From JAGQRJ01 sp041402045 (GTDB lineage Bacteria > Planctomycetota > J058), in the NCBI GenBank assembly GCA_041402045.1, contig JAWKSZ010000012.1, positions 62,001 to 126,000 on the forward strand: a stretch of 64,000 bases of DNA, written 5' to 3'. The notes below the pieces were generated by a model, which did no database searches, had not been told where the DNA came from, and saw nothing but the letters and a program-made list of their open reading frames with translations. A program made the translations under genes and the position numbers. How positions within the stretch are numbered: position 1 is the stretch's first letter; every line of letters begins with the position of its first letter. Of this stretch, positions 22,286-30,370 are shown in pieces.

Positions 22286-22830
22286 ATGGCCGAACGCCTG
22301 GACGTCGAGAGCTCCCCGCCCCGCCTGCGCCTACTGCAAGGCGCCGGTGCGGATCGACGAGGACAAGCAGGCGTGCCGGGCTGCATGTCCTGGTCCACAC
22401 CAGTGCGTGTTGGACCACGGCGGCTGCCCCGCCTGCGGGGCCGAGTTGCCCCCAGCGAGCGCCCGCCCCCGCGCCGGAAGCAGGCCGCAGGGCGGCACAG
22501 CGCCCTCGGGCTCCCTCGACGGAGCCGGTCGACCCGCAGCCCAGCCTCGTCATGGCAGTGTTCGCGGGGACCGGCGTGCTCTCCCTCGTCGGCTTCAGCA
22601 CCTACTGGGCAGTGATCGAGCTCGGCGAGTGGCTGCGGCTCAGGACTGGCGCCTGCCCGCGATCTTCGTGGGGCTGGTCACGGGCATGCTGGCGACCGTA
22701 CTGGCACTCGTCCTGTTCGCACAGAAGCTCGCCGCCCAGCGGCGCACTTCGAACGGGCCGCCGCCCGCCGCGGTCCCCGGAGGAGTGGCGCGAGGCGTCG
22801 CGGCGTCTGCGCCACTTCCCGCGGCGCTAA
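22286..22830 (+). pseudogene. Broken RING-like zinc protein with membrane helix, copy 2
   Basis: ATG 22286 follows TAAGCT by 6 nt. It opens MAERLDVESSPP, then (other frame) ACAYCKAPVRIDEDKQAC, then HVLVHTSACW and DHGGCPACGAELPPAS. This is the C-x2-C...C..CH...H..CW..C-x2-C pattern of prokaryotic RING-like treble clefs. A Ser/Pro/Arg linker leads to two hydrophobic stretches (AVFAGTGVLSLVGFSTYW and LPAIFVGLVTGMLATVLALVLFAQ). At least three frame breaks. Same architecture as 61275-62345. Function unknown; RING-like modules bind protein partners. Confidence 0.6.
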
Positions 22831-23010
22831 ACCAGTTCACGATTCCGAGCGGGCGAGAGTGGCTCCCAGGTCGTCAGCGATCCGGCGCTCGCTCGCCCGC
22901 TCAGGATCGTGACTCTGGTTTCTAGTAGAGCTGCGCTGGGTCGTGACGGGTGCAGCGCCGAGTCTCCCGAACGCTCGCGCCCAGGCAGAGCGTCCAGGAG
23001 CTGAGCGGAA
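22830..23010 (+). repeat. Dispersed ~180-bp element (second copy 39318-39507, minus)
   Basis: Begins CTAAACCAGTTCACGATTCC and runs to about CAGGCAGAGC; the reverse complement of 39318-39507 matches it over the whole length with small indels. The first 105 bp contain imperfect inverted arms of about 33 bp (TAAACC-AGTTCACGAT and ATCGTGACTCTGGTTTCTA), typical of a hairpin MITE. Not coding. Confidence 0.8.
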
Positions 23011-23072
23011 GGCGCGATTCGGCGGGAGGTCAGCACACGTGGACTCAGCGCTGACCGCTCCAGAATCGCGCA
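23011..23072. repeat. Nested inverted repeat
   Basis: Outer arms GCGCGATTC / GAATCGCGC and inner arms GGTCAGC / GCTGACC enclose a short loop, forming a cruciform-capable structure directly after the dispersed element, which may be part of it or its insertion partner. Confidence 0.5.
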
Positions 23073-23079
23073 CTCCCGT

Positions 23080-24150
23080 TTAGTCGTCGTCCTTGCCGCC
23101 GCGCCAGCGAGTGCACGGTGCGGTCACAGGCGTAGAGGAACCGCACCATGGCCTGCGTGGGCTCCGGCGCGCGGTCGCGCGACCCGGGGTCGGGTGCGCG
23201 CCGAGCACACGGCGCAGCGCTGGGGCTGGCGTCGGGCAACTGCCGAGGCGCCGACAGAGGCTGGCCGCAGTTGGTGCAGTAGGCAGCCCAGTGCCCGTCC
23301 TTGGGGTTGGCGGTCCATGCGGGCGACCACCTTGAGCACCCCGGAGAACCGCCCGTGCATGTCGACTTCGGCCTTGGGCATACCCGCTTGGAATACCCGA
23401 GGTCGATCCCCGATCAAGGCTGAGCGCCCGATTCCTGGGGGGCTAGCGCCGACCTGCCCGCGCCGGGAGCGGTGCGCCCTCACCGCCAGACCGAGGAGGT
23501 GCCCCATGCTCTCCCGCCGACCAGGACCTGCGCGGCGCGTTGGGCCGCGGCGATCTGCGACTCCGGCCACGCCCCGACCCGCGCGCGGAGCTGGCCCAGC
23601 GCGCGAGCTGCGACCCAGCCCGACGGCCCGGCCCTCGAGCGCCCGCACGCCGCCCACGCGCTGCTCCTGGACCCGACCACCCGCGAGCCCTGGGGTCCAC
23701 CCCTTCGCGCTCACCGCCGGCGGCTGCTGGGTCGGGCCCCGCGCCCGCGGCTACTGGAGCGAACTGCCTCTGCCTGCTGCCTTCAGGATCGCCGCCGCCC
23801 TCGACTGCGACGCCCGCGATCCCTCCCGCCTGGGCGGCGAGGCCGACACGCGCTAGGCGATCGGACAACGCCCCGCCCCCAGCGCCCACGTGTTCCACCT
23901 GGCCCTGCCCCCGCGCTGGTGGGACAACGTGATCACTGCCTGCGTCCTTCCAGCCCTTCGCCCGCGAGGGCCGACGTCGACCCCCTGGTGCGCGCGCCAC
24001 GCCCTGCCCCGCGGCGGTGTAACTCACGCTCCCCGCGCTGGCGGGCGTTCGCCCGCGACTGTGCGACGCCTACCTGCGCGCCTGGCAACGCCGGACGAGG
24101 CCCGCGCGCTCTTCGCCCGCCACACGGCCTGACCTCGCCCTTCTGGGCGC
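23080..24150. other. Unassigned stretch with broken coding frames
   Basis: Coding-like fragments occur on both strands without an intact gene: minus-strand MPKAEVDMHGRFSGVLKVVARMDRQPQG (about 23382-23300) with a later FLYACDRTVHSLARR; plus-strand RGYWSELPLPAAFRIAAALD (about 23745-23805) and FHLALPPRWWDNVITACVLPAL (about 23890-23955). Third-position bias supports former or mis-sequenced genes. No family recognised. Confidence 0.3.
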
Positions 24151-24501
24151 TCTGAGGCAGCGTCTCCCGCGCAGCTCGGGTGGAGGCCACCCGACCACCG
24201 GCTCACCGTCAACGAGCCCCTTGGTCAGGACCTTCGCCGCCTGCAGGAGAAGCCCGCCCTATCCCCTTCAGAGCGATCCGCCGATTCCAGGGGCGTAGAC
24301 GACCGAGCGCGGGCCTGTGCGCACCCCTGAGGTTCGTCCCCGCCGGCGCCCCGGCAGCGCCCCTCAATCCTGCGCGTGGGCCCCCACAGGAGGTAGGGGC
24401 GGGGTTCAGCCAGGAGGAGTGTTCGGCACGCAGCGTGCGCCAGGCGCGTGGCGCGCGCAAGCCAGCGCGGGCTCTTCTGCGGTGGCGTTGCTCTCCCTAC
24501 C

Positions 24502-24520
24502 GTAGGGGCGGGGCTCGTCC
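24502..24520. repeat. MITE-like element, left end cut by the IS4-family insertion
   Basis: GTAGGGGCGGGGCTCGTCC. It continues at 26029-26155 beyond the insertion sequence. The last 10 bp, GGGCTCGTCC, are the left target duplication. Confidence 0.8.
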
Positions 24521-26018
24521 ACAAGTGTTCGGCGCGCTGGATGCATGCCTGTCTCTTGGGATTCGCATCAGCGTCGCCACAAATGCGCATCGCCTCTCGG
24601 TCAACTGAGACGAGTCACCGAGGCCTGGCCATGTGTCGGCTGTATTTTCGATCCGGCACGGGATTTGGGTCGCTCTTGGCGTGTCCAGGCGAAGAAGGTC
24701 CGGTCGAGATATCGAAGAGCATGAGCTCTCGGGATTCAAGTTCTTGAAGCCCGTAGAGAGGCTCTTGTCGGCGCTGCGCGACGAGAGCAATCCGAATCGG
24801 AACCTCCATTTCGACCACTACGTCGTTCTGCTGCTCTTCTTCTACTGCAACCCGATTCTCGACTCGCTTCGAGGGCTCCAGAAGGCGACGGAGTTCCCCC
24901 GAGTTCGCAAGAAGCTCGGTATTCCTCGATCCAGCTTGGGCTCCCTATCTGCGGCCCAGAGGGTCTTCGACCCCGAGGCCCTCTCGGGCGTCCTGGCCGA
25001 GCTGCTTGCGCGACTTCCAGCTACCAAGGGCGACCACCGCCTTGCGGCCCTCAAGCAGGTAGTGACTGTCGCTGACGGGACATTGCTGAAAGCCATGCCA
25101 GATGTCGTGTGGGCCCTCTGGGTCAACAACGACAGGCGCGCGGTCAAAGCGCACGTCCAGTTCGAGGTCCTCAAGGACGCGCCCGCCAAAGTGGAAGTCA
25201 CCGAGGGCAACGGAAGTGAACGCGACGTCCTGGCCCGCAACCTCGAGAGCAATCGCCTCTACGTCATGGACAGCGGCTACGCCGCCTACGCCCTGTTTCA
25301 GCAGATCCTCGACGCTGGCTCGAGCTTCGTGTGTCGCCTTCCCGGAGGCTGGACTCCAGTGGTTCTGCAGGAGCGCCCGCTGACCGAAGCCGATCGAGAG
25401 CAACGCGTGATTCGCGACTGCGAAGTCCAACTAGGGACTTCGCAGTTGAGCAAGAAGCTCAAGCGCACAGTTCGCCTGGTTGAGATCCAGAAGGTCGAGG
25501 AACCCAGCAAGCGCATGCGGAAGGAGCGCGAGGTCCGCGAGACGATCGTCTTGGTCACAGACCGCCTAGACCTTCCGGCCGAAACAATCGCGCTCCTATA
25601 CTCCGAGCGGTGGAAGATCGAGCTCTTCTTTCGCTGGTTGAAGTGCGTAATCGGCTGCAAGGACCTGCTGGCTGAGAGCCGCACTGGAGTAGCGCTTCAG
25701 CTCTACTCGGCGCTGATCTGCTGTCTGCTGATCAGTCTCTGGACTGGCAAGAAGCCGACAAAGCGAACCTACGAAGCGCTCTGCTTCTACCTCTCAGGCC
25801 TCGCAGACGAGAAGGACGTGCTGGAGCACGTAGCTCGACTCAAACCGCACTCCGCGGAGTAGCGCGGCGTCGTATCCCGACGCCGCGGGGGCACCGGCAT
25901 GTACTCCTGACTCCCGCCTTGCCTCTGCCCCGAGCGCCGCTGAGCGCCGTCAGTGAGCTGGCCGCGAGGCCACCATCCAGAGGCAACCCACCCTGCGAAA
26001 GCCGCGCCGAACACTTGT
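24521..26018 (+). mobile_element. Complete IS4-family insertion sequence, 1498 bp
   Basis: Ends are perfect 16-bp inverted repeats: ACAAGTGTTCGGCGCG at 24521-24536 and its reverse complement at 26003-26018. Both ends abut the 10-bp direct repeat GGGCTCGTCC (24511-24520 and 26019-26028), a target-site duplication of the length known for IS4-family elements. It carries one transposase gene (24633-25862). GC content and codon use are visibly lower than in neighbours. A hairpin GCGGCGTCG...CGACGCCGC follows the stop (about 25863-25887). Structure suggests a recent, intact insertion. Confidence 0.92.
24633..25862 (+). CDS. IS4-family transposase
   Basis: 409 residues if started at GTG 24633; a shorter start is possible because the first ~30 residues are basic and poorly typical. 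DDE transposase landmarks: VTVADGTLL (first Asp), YVMDSGYAAYALF (second Asp), and LLYSERWKIELFFRWLKC (the YREK-like block with catalytic Glu, here Y-S-E-R-W-K-I-E-L-F-F). A full IS4 core is present without breaks, unlike the genes on its left. Cuts at the 16-bp ends of the element and inserts it elsewhere. Confidence 0.92.
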   Translation: MSAVFSIRHGIWVALGVSRRRRSGRDIEEHELSGFKFLKPVERLLSALRDESNPNRNLHFDHYVVLLLFFYCNPILDSLRGLQKATEFPRVRKKLGIPRSSLGSLSAAQRVFDPEALSGVLAELLARLPATKGDHRLAALKQVVTVADGTLLKAMPDVVWALWVNNDRRAVKAHVQFEVLKDAPAKVEVTEGNGSERDVLARNLESNRLYVMDSGYAAYALFQQILDAGSSFVCRLPGGWTPVVLQERPLTEADREQRVIRDCEVQLGTSQLSKKLKRTVRLVEIQKVEEPSKRMRKEREVRETIVLVTDRLDLPAETIALLYSERWKIELFFRWLKCVIGCKDLLAESRTGVALQLYSALICCLLISLWTGKKPTKRTYEALCFYLSGLADEKDVLEHVARLKPHSAE

Positions 26019-26028
26019 GGGCTCGTCC

Positions 26029-26155
26029 CCGCCCGGTATGTGCGTCCCTCCACCCTTCGGAGTAGAGGGCCTACCCGCGGCGCCTGCTCGGAGCTCCGCC
26101 GCCACGGAGGCTCGAGGAACGCACACACCCGGGCGGGGACGAGCCCCGCCCCTAC
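26029..26155. repeat. MITE-like element, right part after the IS
   Basis: CCGCCCGGTATGTGCGTCCC, CACCCTTCGGAGTAGAGGGC, central GCTCGGAGCTCCGCCG, and right arm CCGGGCGGGGACGAGCCCC ending CCCCTAC. Together with 24502-24520 it forms a 146-bp element like that at 58878-59043. Confidence 0.82.
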
Positions 26156-26173
26156 GCGTTGCGAAAGCGGGCC

Positions 26174-26214
26174 GACGCCCGCGGGCGGGGGTAAACCCCG
26201 CCCGCGGGTGTCGG
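26174..26214. repeat. REP-like hairpin
   Basis: CCCGCGGGCGGGG, a short GTAAA loop, then CCCCGCCCGCGGG. A 13-bp stem of the same family as 13331-13364, about 60 bp before the next gene. Confidence 0.8.
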
Positions 26215-26249
26215 GCCGTTTCCTCGAGGGCAGGGAGGGGGCCACGAGC

Positions 26250-26255
26250 TAAGCT
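26250..26255 (+). promoter_or_regulatory. Putative -10 element
   Basis: TAAGCT, 16 nt before the GTG start at 26272, with GAGAGGAGAGG between as ribosome site. Confidence 0.35.
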
Positions 26256-26271
26256 CTGAGAGGAGAGGCCC

Positions 26272-27468
26272 GTGAGCGACGAAGCGCTGCGACACCTGGA
26301 GCGCCGCTGGAGCGAGTCGGGCGCCCTCGAGGACGAGGTCGCCCTGATCCGGCAGCGGCTGCGGGCGGGCGCCACCACTCAGCAGCGGGTGGACCTGGCT
26401 GCGTTCTTGGGGTCTCCCGCCGCGGCGGCCCTCTCGGCGTGCGCGGCTCAGGAGCTCCCCGCGGACTACGCCTGGGAGCTGGCCCTCGAGCTGCACCACG
26501 GCGCGCTCGCGGTGCAGCGCGTGGAGCTCGCGCTGCTGCGCGGCGTGGCTCCGGTCACCCCGGGCTCGGTCCCCGACCGGCTCCTGGCCCAGCTCGAGCG
26601 CTGCGCCGTGAACCGAGCCCCGGCGGAGCTCGAGGCGCTGGAGCGCCTGCGTCACGAACCCCTCGCGGACTTCGCCGCTCAGCGCGGCTACGCCTCCTGC
26701 GTCGAGTGGTGGTCCGAGCAGCGGCACTGCTTCAAGGCCAGCGACGGTCGCTGGCTCCGCGAGCACCCCTACGCCCGCCGCCTCCAGGTCTACGCCTGCG
26801 GCCAGCCCGAGCACGTGCTCCTGCAGGTCGCGCGCGCGCTCGCGGAGGAGCGGCTGGCGCCGCCCCCCGAGGTGTTCGAAGGCTCGAGCGTGTTCGCGCT
26901 CCTGCGCGACGGCAACTGGTCGCAGCCCAACGCGGCCCCCCCCATGCCCTGGGAGCCGCTCCTCGACCAGGCGCTCCGGGCGGTCGCGCGCTGGGCGCTG
27001 GGGCACGACCTGGCCCTGGCCGCTCCGGGTCCCTTACGCCCCGAGGTCCGGCTCTACGCGCCGTCGCGCGAGCTCCTGCGCCTCGAGCGCGCGGCCGAGG
27101 ACGACCCCGCCGATCAGCTCCTGCTCGAGGCGCTGGTAAGGCGCTCCTACGAGGAGGGCTGGCGGTTCGCGGGGCACCTGCTCGCGGAGTATCGGGTCGC
27201 GCTAGAGCGCGAGCGCGACCTCTACCAGCCGGACGGCCCCGGCGCGCTGGCGACGGAGCTCGCCCGGCTGGGCGTGCGCGCCGTGCCCCTCGCGATCGAC
27301 GCGCTCCCCAGCCACGCCGGGCTCTGGACCTTGCGCCTGCTCGGGCGCAGGGCCCGCGCGGCGGGGCCGGCGCTGACCGAGCTGCTCGCGCACCCCGACG
27401 CCGCCACCCGCCGCGGGGCCACGGACGCCCTCGCGGCGATCGCGACCCGGGCACGCCCCCGCGAGTGA
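26272..27468 (+). CDS. TIGR02996-like N-terminus plus HEAT-like C-terminus, hypothetical
   Basis: 398 residues from GTG 26272. The first 60 residues (ALRHLERRWSESGALEDEVALIRQ, then LRAGATTQQRVDLAAFLGSP) fit the repeat-companion style of TIGR02996-type proteins of Planctomycetota and Myxococcota, with GDLxxERLxLAAxxGxxAA. The middle is predicted helical with a Trp/Cys/His patch (ASCVEWWSEQRHCF). The last ~60 residues (PLAIDALPSHAGLWTLRLLGRRA, ALTELLAHPDAATRRGATDAL) look like one or two HEAT repeats. Likely a cytoplasmic protein-binding scaffold. No catalytic motif. Confidence 0.65.
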   Translation: MSDEALRHLERRWSESGALEDEVALIRQRLRAGATTQQRVDLAAFLGSPAAAALSACAAQELPADYAWELALELHHGALAVQRVELALLRGVAPVTPGSVPDRLLAQLERCAVNRAPAELEALERLRHEPLADFAAQRGYASCVEWWSEQRHCFKASDGRWLREHPYARRLQVYACGQPEHVLLQVARALAEERLAPPPEVFEGSSVFALLRDGNWSQPNAAPPMPWEPLLDQALRAVARWALGHDLALAAPGPLRPEVRLYAPSRELLRLERAAEDDPADQLLLEALVRRSYEEGWRFAGHLLAEYRVALERERDLYQPDGPGALATELARLGVRAVPLAIDALPSHAGLWTLRLLGRRARAAGPALTELLAHPDAATRRGATDALAAIATRARPRE

Positions 27469-27502
27469 GGTCGCTGCTCGGCGCACGTCGGCCGGCCCGA
27501 CC

Positions 27503-28453
27503 TCAGCGCAGGGTGCGCAGGAGCTTCCACTCCGGCCGCCCCCGGCCCGTCTGGACCTGGCGCACGTAGAGCGGGGGCGCGTCCTCGTCGGAGACCCCGA
27601 ACACGACCCACGAGCCGTCGTTGAGGGTGTAGCGGTAGATATGGATCCCGCTGCCCACGTCGGCGTCGGGCGGGCCCAGCGCCTTGCGCAACTGCGCGAA
27701 GGACTTGGTCTCGTCGGCGCAGGCCTCGACGAAGGTCTCGATCGTGCGGGTCGGCGTGAAGGCGTGGGTCATGGCCTCCGCGAAGCGGTCGACCTCGTCC
27801 TGGAGGGCCGTTTGCTCGGCCGAGTCCACCTCGCCCGCGGTCTGCCAGGTCTGCGGCGGCCCCCCGATCCAGCGCGTGCGCTCGAGCTGCGCGGCGCCCT
27901 CCGCGGGGAAGTAAAAGCGCTGGGCCTCGACGTCGAGGGCCCCGAAGCCGTCGTTCAGGTAGACGAGGCGCTGGACCTCGAACCCGACCTTCGTCCGCTG
28001 CGCCGCCTCGCCGAAGGCCGCGGGCTGCCCGTCGGCGACCTCGATCCCCCAGCGCCCGCCCTGGCCCGCGAGCTCCGCCGCCGCCTCGCGCAGCCGCCCG
28101 TAGGTCGCGGCGTCCGGGACCGCGGTCCCCCCGCCCAGGAGCCGCGCCAGCTCCAGCGCCGCCTCCTCGCTGTCCGGCGCGCGGAAGATCTCCGCCGCGG
28201 TCTCGACCCCGACCGCGATCCCCTGCCCCGCCTCGCGCTCGGCCTCCGTGGCCGCGATCAAGAACGGCCAGCGGTCGCGCAAGGTCACCGAGTCCAGCCG
28301 ATACAGCGCGCGCCCCTCGAGCAGCTCCAGGTGCTCGACGGTCGTGCGGCTCGGCCCCGCGCGCCGCTGCTCACGCCTGTCGTCCATTCCTTCTTGCCCC
28401 CACGCCGCCCCGGCCAGGCCCACCGCCACGATCGCCCACGTCAGTCGCTTCAT
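27503..28453 (-). CDS. Secreted hypothetical protein
   Basis: 316 residues from ATG 28453 (AAGGAG upstream). The N-terminus MKRLTWAIVAVGLAGAAWGQEG is a clear Sec signal peptide cut after AWG or GQ. The remainder is acidic and Ala/Glu-rich with no Cys pattern and no domain I recognise; the last part (GSGIHIYRYTLNDGSWVVFGV, PPLYVRQVQTG) resembles a small SmpA/OmlA-like fold (ALGPPDADVGSG then a strand-rich section), as often found in secreted lipoprotein-assembly or inhibitor proteins. That similarity is weak. Converges with the preceding plus-strand gene, 34 bp apart. Confidence 0.68.
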   Translation of the reverse strand: MKRLTWAIVAVGLAGAAWGQEGMDDRREQRRAGPSRTTVEHLELLEGRALYRLDSVTLRDRWPFLIAATEAEREAGQGIAVGVETAAEIFRAPDSEEAALELARLLGGGTAVPDAATYGRLREAAAELAGQGGRWGIEVADGQPAAFGEAAQRTKVGFEVQRLVYLNDGFGALDVEAQRFYFPAEGAAQLERTRWIGGPPQTWQTAGEVDSAEQTALQDEVDRFAEAMTHAFTPTRTIETFVEACADETKSFAQLRKALGPPDADVGSGIHIYRYTLNDGSWVVFGVSDEDAPPLYVRQVQTGRGRPEWKLLRTLR

Positions 28454-28600
28454 GCGTTCACTCCTTGCTCCCAAGCACCGCGAAGGTAGGCCGGGTGGGG
28501 GTCCGCGGCGAGCAAATCGAATGCAACTCCACCGCCCACACGAGGGGCGGGCGGGACGCCAACGCTGCGCCCCGCCCGCCAACGAATCACCCGCATAGGC

Positions 28601-29506
28601 TTACGCCGCCTCGGACTCGCGCTCCTCGTCGCCCAGGATCCGGGGCGACGCGACGCCCTCGATCCCGGCGACCTCGGGGACGTCCTCCGAGTCCGACTCC
28701 ACGTCGTCCTCGACCCCGTCCTCCTCGGTCTCCAGAGGCACCAGCTCCTCGCCGGTCTCACGGTCCACGTCGCTGACCTTCCGCCGACGGCGGTAGTAGC
28801 GGTGGATCGCCTCCTGCTGCTCGATCACGGTGCGGAGGGCCGCGTTCAAGCCTTGGACCTCCTCACCCTCTTCCTCGCGCTCGACGATCGTGTTCATGAC
28901 CGACAGCACGACCCGGGTCAGGAGCTGGTGGTCCCGCTCGCGGGCCTCCACGACCTCGGAGTACTGCACGCCCCGCGGCTCGTGCAGCGCACCCTCGAAG
29001 CGCGCGTGGAGCTCGACCAACCGATCGAGGATCTCCTGCACGCCCAGGCTGCGCAGCGCTCGAGCCAACTGCGGGTCGTCGCGCACGAAGCCCAGCATGA
29101 CCTTCACCGCAGACGCCTCCTCGGCGAACGGCCTGCGGGCCAGCGCGCTGAGGTCGACAGGGAACAAGGCCGCCTTGGCCCGCTCAGCAGCGAGCCCGCG
29201 CTCCGAGTCGTCGCCGAGCGCGGTGGCCGTGGCCGCCAGGTTGTCGAACAACGCGGACAGGGTGCGGTTGAGCTCCTGGTGGAGCTGCATGACCCCGGCC
29301 GCGTGTTCCTTCTTATCCCTCTGAGCCTGCCAGCGCAGCTCGAGGCGTTGCGTCGCCTCGTTCTCCGCCAGCGCCCGTTGGATCCGAGCCTTGAGCTTGT
29401 CGAGCGTCGTGTCTTCGAGCGCGACGAGCATGCGGGAGAGCGAGAGTCCTGCGCGGCCCGTAGGGAACCGATACAGATTGATCAGGGACTGAATTTCACT
29501 ATTCAC
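28601..29506 (-). CDS. Hypothetical helical protein
   Basis: 301 residues from GTG 29506, chosen because GGAGG lies 7 nt upstream. The sequence is mostly helical: IQSLINLYRFPTGRAGLSLSRM, an extended coiled-coil-like middle (EATQRLELRWQAQRDKKEHAAG and on), and a second helical half with LLTRVVLSVMNTIVEREEEGEE and AIHRYYRRRRKVSDVD. The last 45 residues are strongly acidic. Third-position GC is slightly lower than in neighbours, which may indicate transfer. Layout resembles DUF6261-type proteins but I cannot confirm that. A terminator-like hairpin sits directly before its ribosome site. Confidence 0.65.
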   Translation of the reverse strand: MNSEIQSLINLYRFPTGRAGLSLSRMLVALEDTTLDKLKARIQRALAENEATQRLELRWQAQRDKKEHAAGVMQLHQELNRTLSALFDNLAATATALGDDSERGLAAERAKAALFPVDLSALARRPFAEEASAVKVMLGFVRDDPQLARALRSLGVQEILDRLVELHARFEGALHEPRGVQYSEVVEARERDHQLLTRVVLSVMNTIVEREEEGEEVQGLNAALRTVIEQQEAIHRYYRRRRKVSDVDRETGEELVPLETEEDGVEDDVESDSEDVPEVAGIEGVASPRILGDEERESEAA

Positions 29507-29517
29507 GAGAATCCTCC

Positions 29518-29546
29518 AAAAATGGCGAAGCCAACGGCCTCGCCAT
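29518..29546 (-). terminator. Intrinsic-terminator-like hairpin just before a ribosome site
   Basis: On the minus strand ATGGCGAGGCC-GTT-GGCTTCGCCAT (10 of 11 pairs) is followed by TTTTT and then GGAGG of the gene starting at 29506. It may stop upstream transcription or act as an attenuator. Confidence 0.55.
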
Positions 29547-29561
29547 GGGTCAACGCGGCGC

Positions 29562-29576
29562 GAGGAACCGTTCCTC
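29562..29576. promoter_or_regulatory. 15-bp palindrome, possible operator
   Basis: GAGGAACCGTTCCTC, symmetric apart from the centre, 56 bp upstream of the start at 29506. Confidence 0.35.
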
Positions 29577-30178
29577 ACGTCACGCTCCTTGGACGGACTC
29601 TCGCTCCCTCAGGTTCCCGATTTTTGCTGCGCCGGTCTCGCGCCATGCACTGCAGCGCAGGCGTCACGGCGCTCTCAGCCCCCCGCACGCGCGGACTTAG
29701 ACCGGCGAACCTCCCCTCACGCCGCCCACAGGAAAATCTGCCCGCGACGAGAAAGTCGGATCCGAACACTGACCCCTGTGTTCACGAACGCACCAACCCT
29801 GACCCCCGCCCGCATGACCCAGGTGCGCGCGCGGAGGGGGTCCCACCCCCCTCCGCGTCCGAGACACCGCGCTCGAGGGGGGGGTCGCACCCCCTGCGCG
29901 CATGGCCCCTGCCCTCGAGCCGAGCCACTCGACCCCCTCCGTGCATGACCCCTCTCCTCGAGCCGAGCCACTCGACCCCCTCCGTGCATGACCCCTCTCC
30001 TTGCGCGCTGGGGTTCCCCCCCCGCGGGCCGTCACTCGCTGCGATCGAACAAGGGGTCGCACCCCCTCCTGGCGGGACCGCAGGCATGCTCCGAGGGGGT
30101 CCCACCCCCAATCTGCGAGCTCGGCTGTGGTGTTCCTTGGGAGGTAAAGCGCGAACGCCGGAGTCCGCGAATCCGAAC
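29577..30178. repeat. Non-coding region with 43-bp direct repeats and GGGGTCNCACCCC hairpins
   Basis: Two exact 43-bp copies at 29914-29956 and 29957-29999 begin CTCGAGCCGAGCCACTCGAC; a degenerate third copy starts at 29870. Hairpins GGGGTCCCACCCC or GGGGTCGCACCCC occur near 29838, 29880, 30054 and 30099. No gene is supported between 29507 and 30370. Confidence 0.7.
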
Positions 30179-30268
30179 ACGCCTGCCCCACACGCGTGGG
30201 GACGGCGGGACCCACGTCTGCACCGGGGTTCACGACACCGGTTCACCCCCACGCGCGTGGAGACGGCC
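30179..30268 (-). CRISPR. Possible two-repeat type I-E-like CRISPR remnant
   Basis: Two 29-bp units (30240-30268 and 30179-30207) are separated by exactly 32 bp, the 61-bp period of type I-E arrays. Read on the minus strand the first unit is GCCGTCTCCACGCGCGTGGG then GGTGAACC, with a stem of CCCACG-type pairs and the GTGAACC end characteristic of I-E repeats. The second unit keeps CCGTCCCCACGCGTGTGGGG but its 3' end is altered, as expected for the terminal repeat distal to the leader. No cas gene and no obvious leader are in the window. With one spacer, chance similarity remains possible. Confidence 0.45.
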
Positions 30269-30335
30269 AGGCCAGGTGGCTGGTCCACTTGAAGGCCGCG
30301 CGTCGACCGTGGGTGTGCGCCCCCAGGAGGCTCGC

Positions 30336-30364
30336 TTGATCGGCCTCCACCCCTCCGCTAGGGT
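30336..30364 (+). promoter_or_regulatory. Promoter of sigma-like gene (TTGATC, 17 bp, TAGGGT)
   Basis: -35 TTGATC at 30336-30341 and -10 TAGGGT at 30359-30364, spaced by 17 bp. The -10 ends 6 nt before the GTG at 30371, so the transcript would be leaderless. Confidence 0.5.
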
Positions 30365-30370
30365 CGGCGC

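Noticed and set aside
29870..29999. CRISPR array from the 43-bp repeats
   Set aside because: Copies are contiguous with no spacer; simple tandem duplication.
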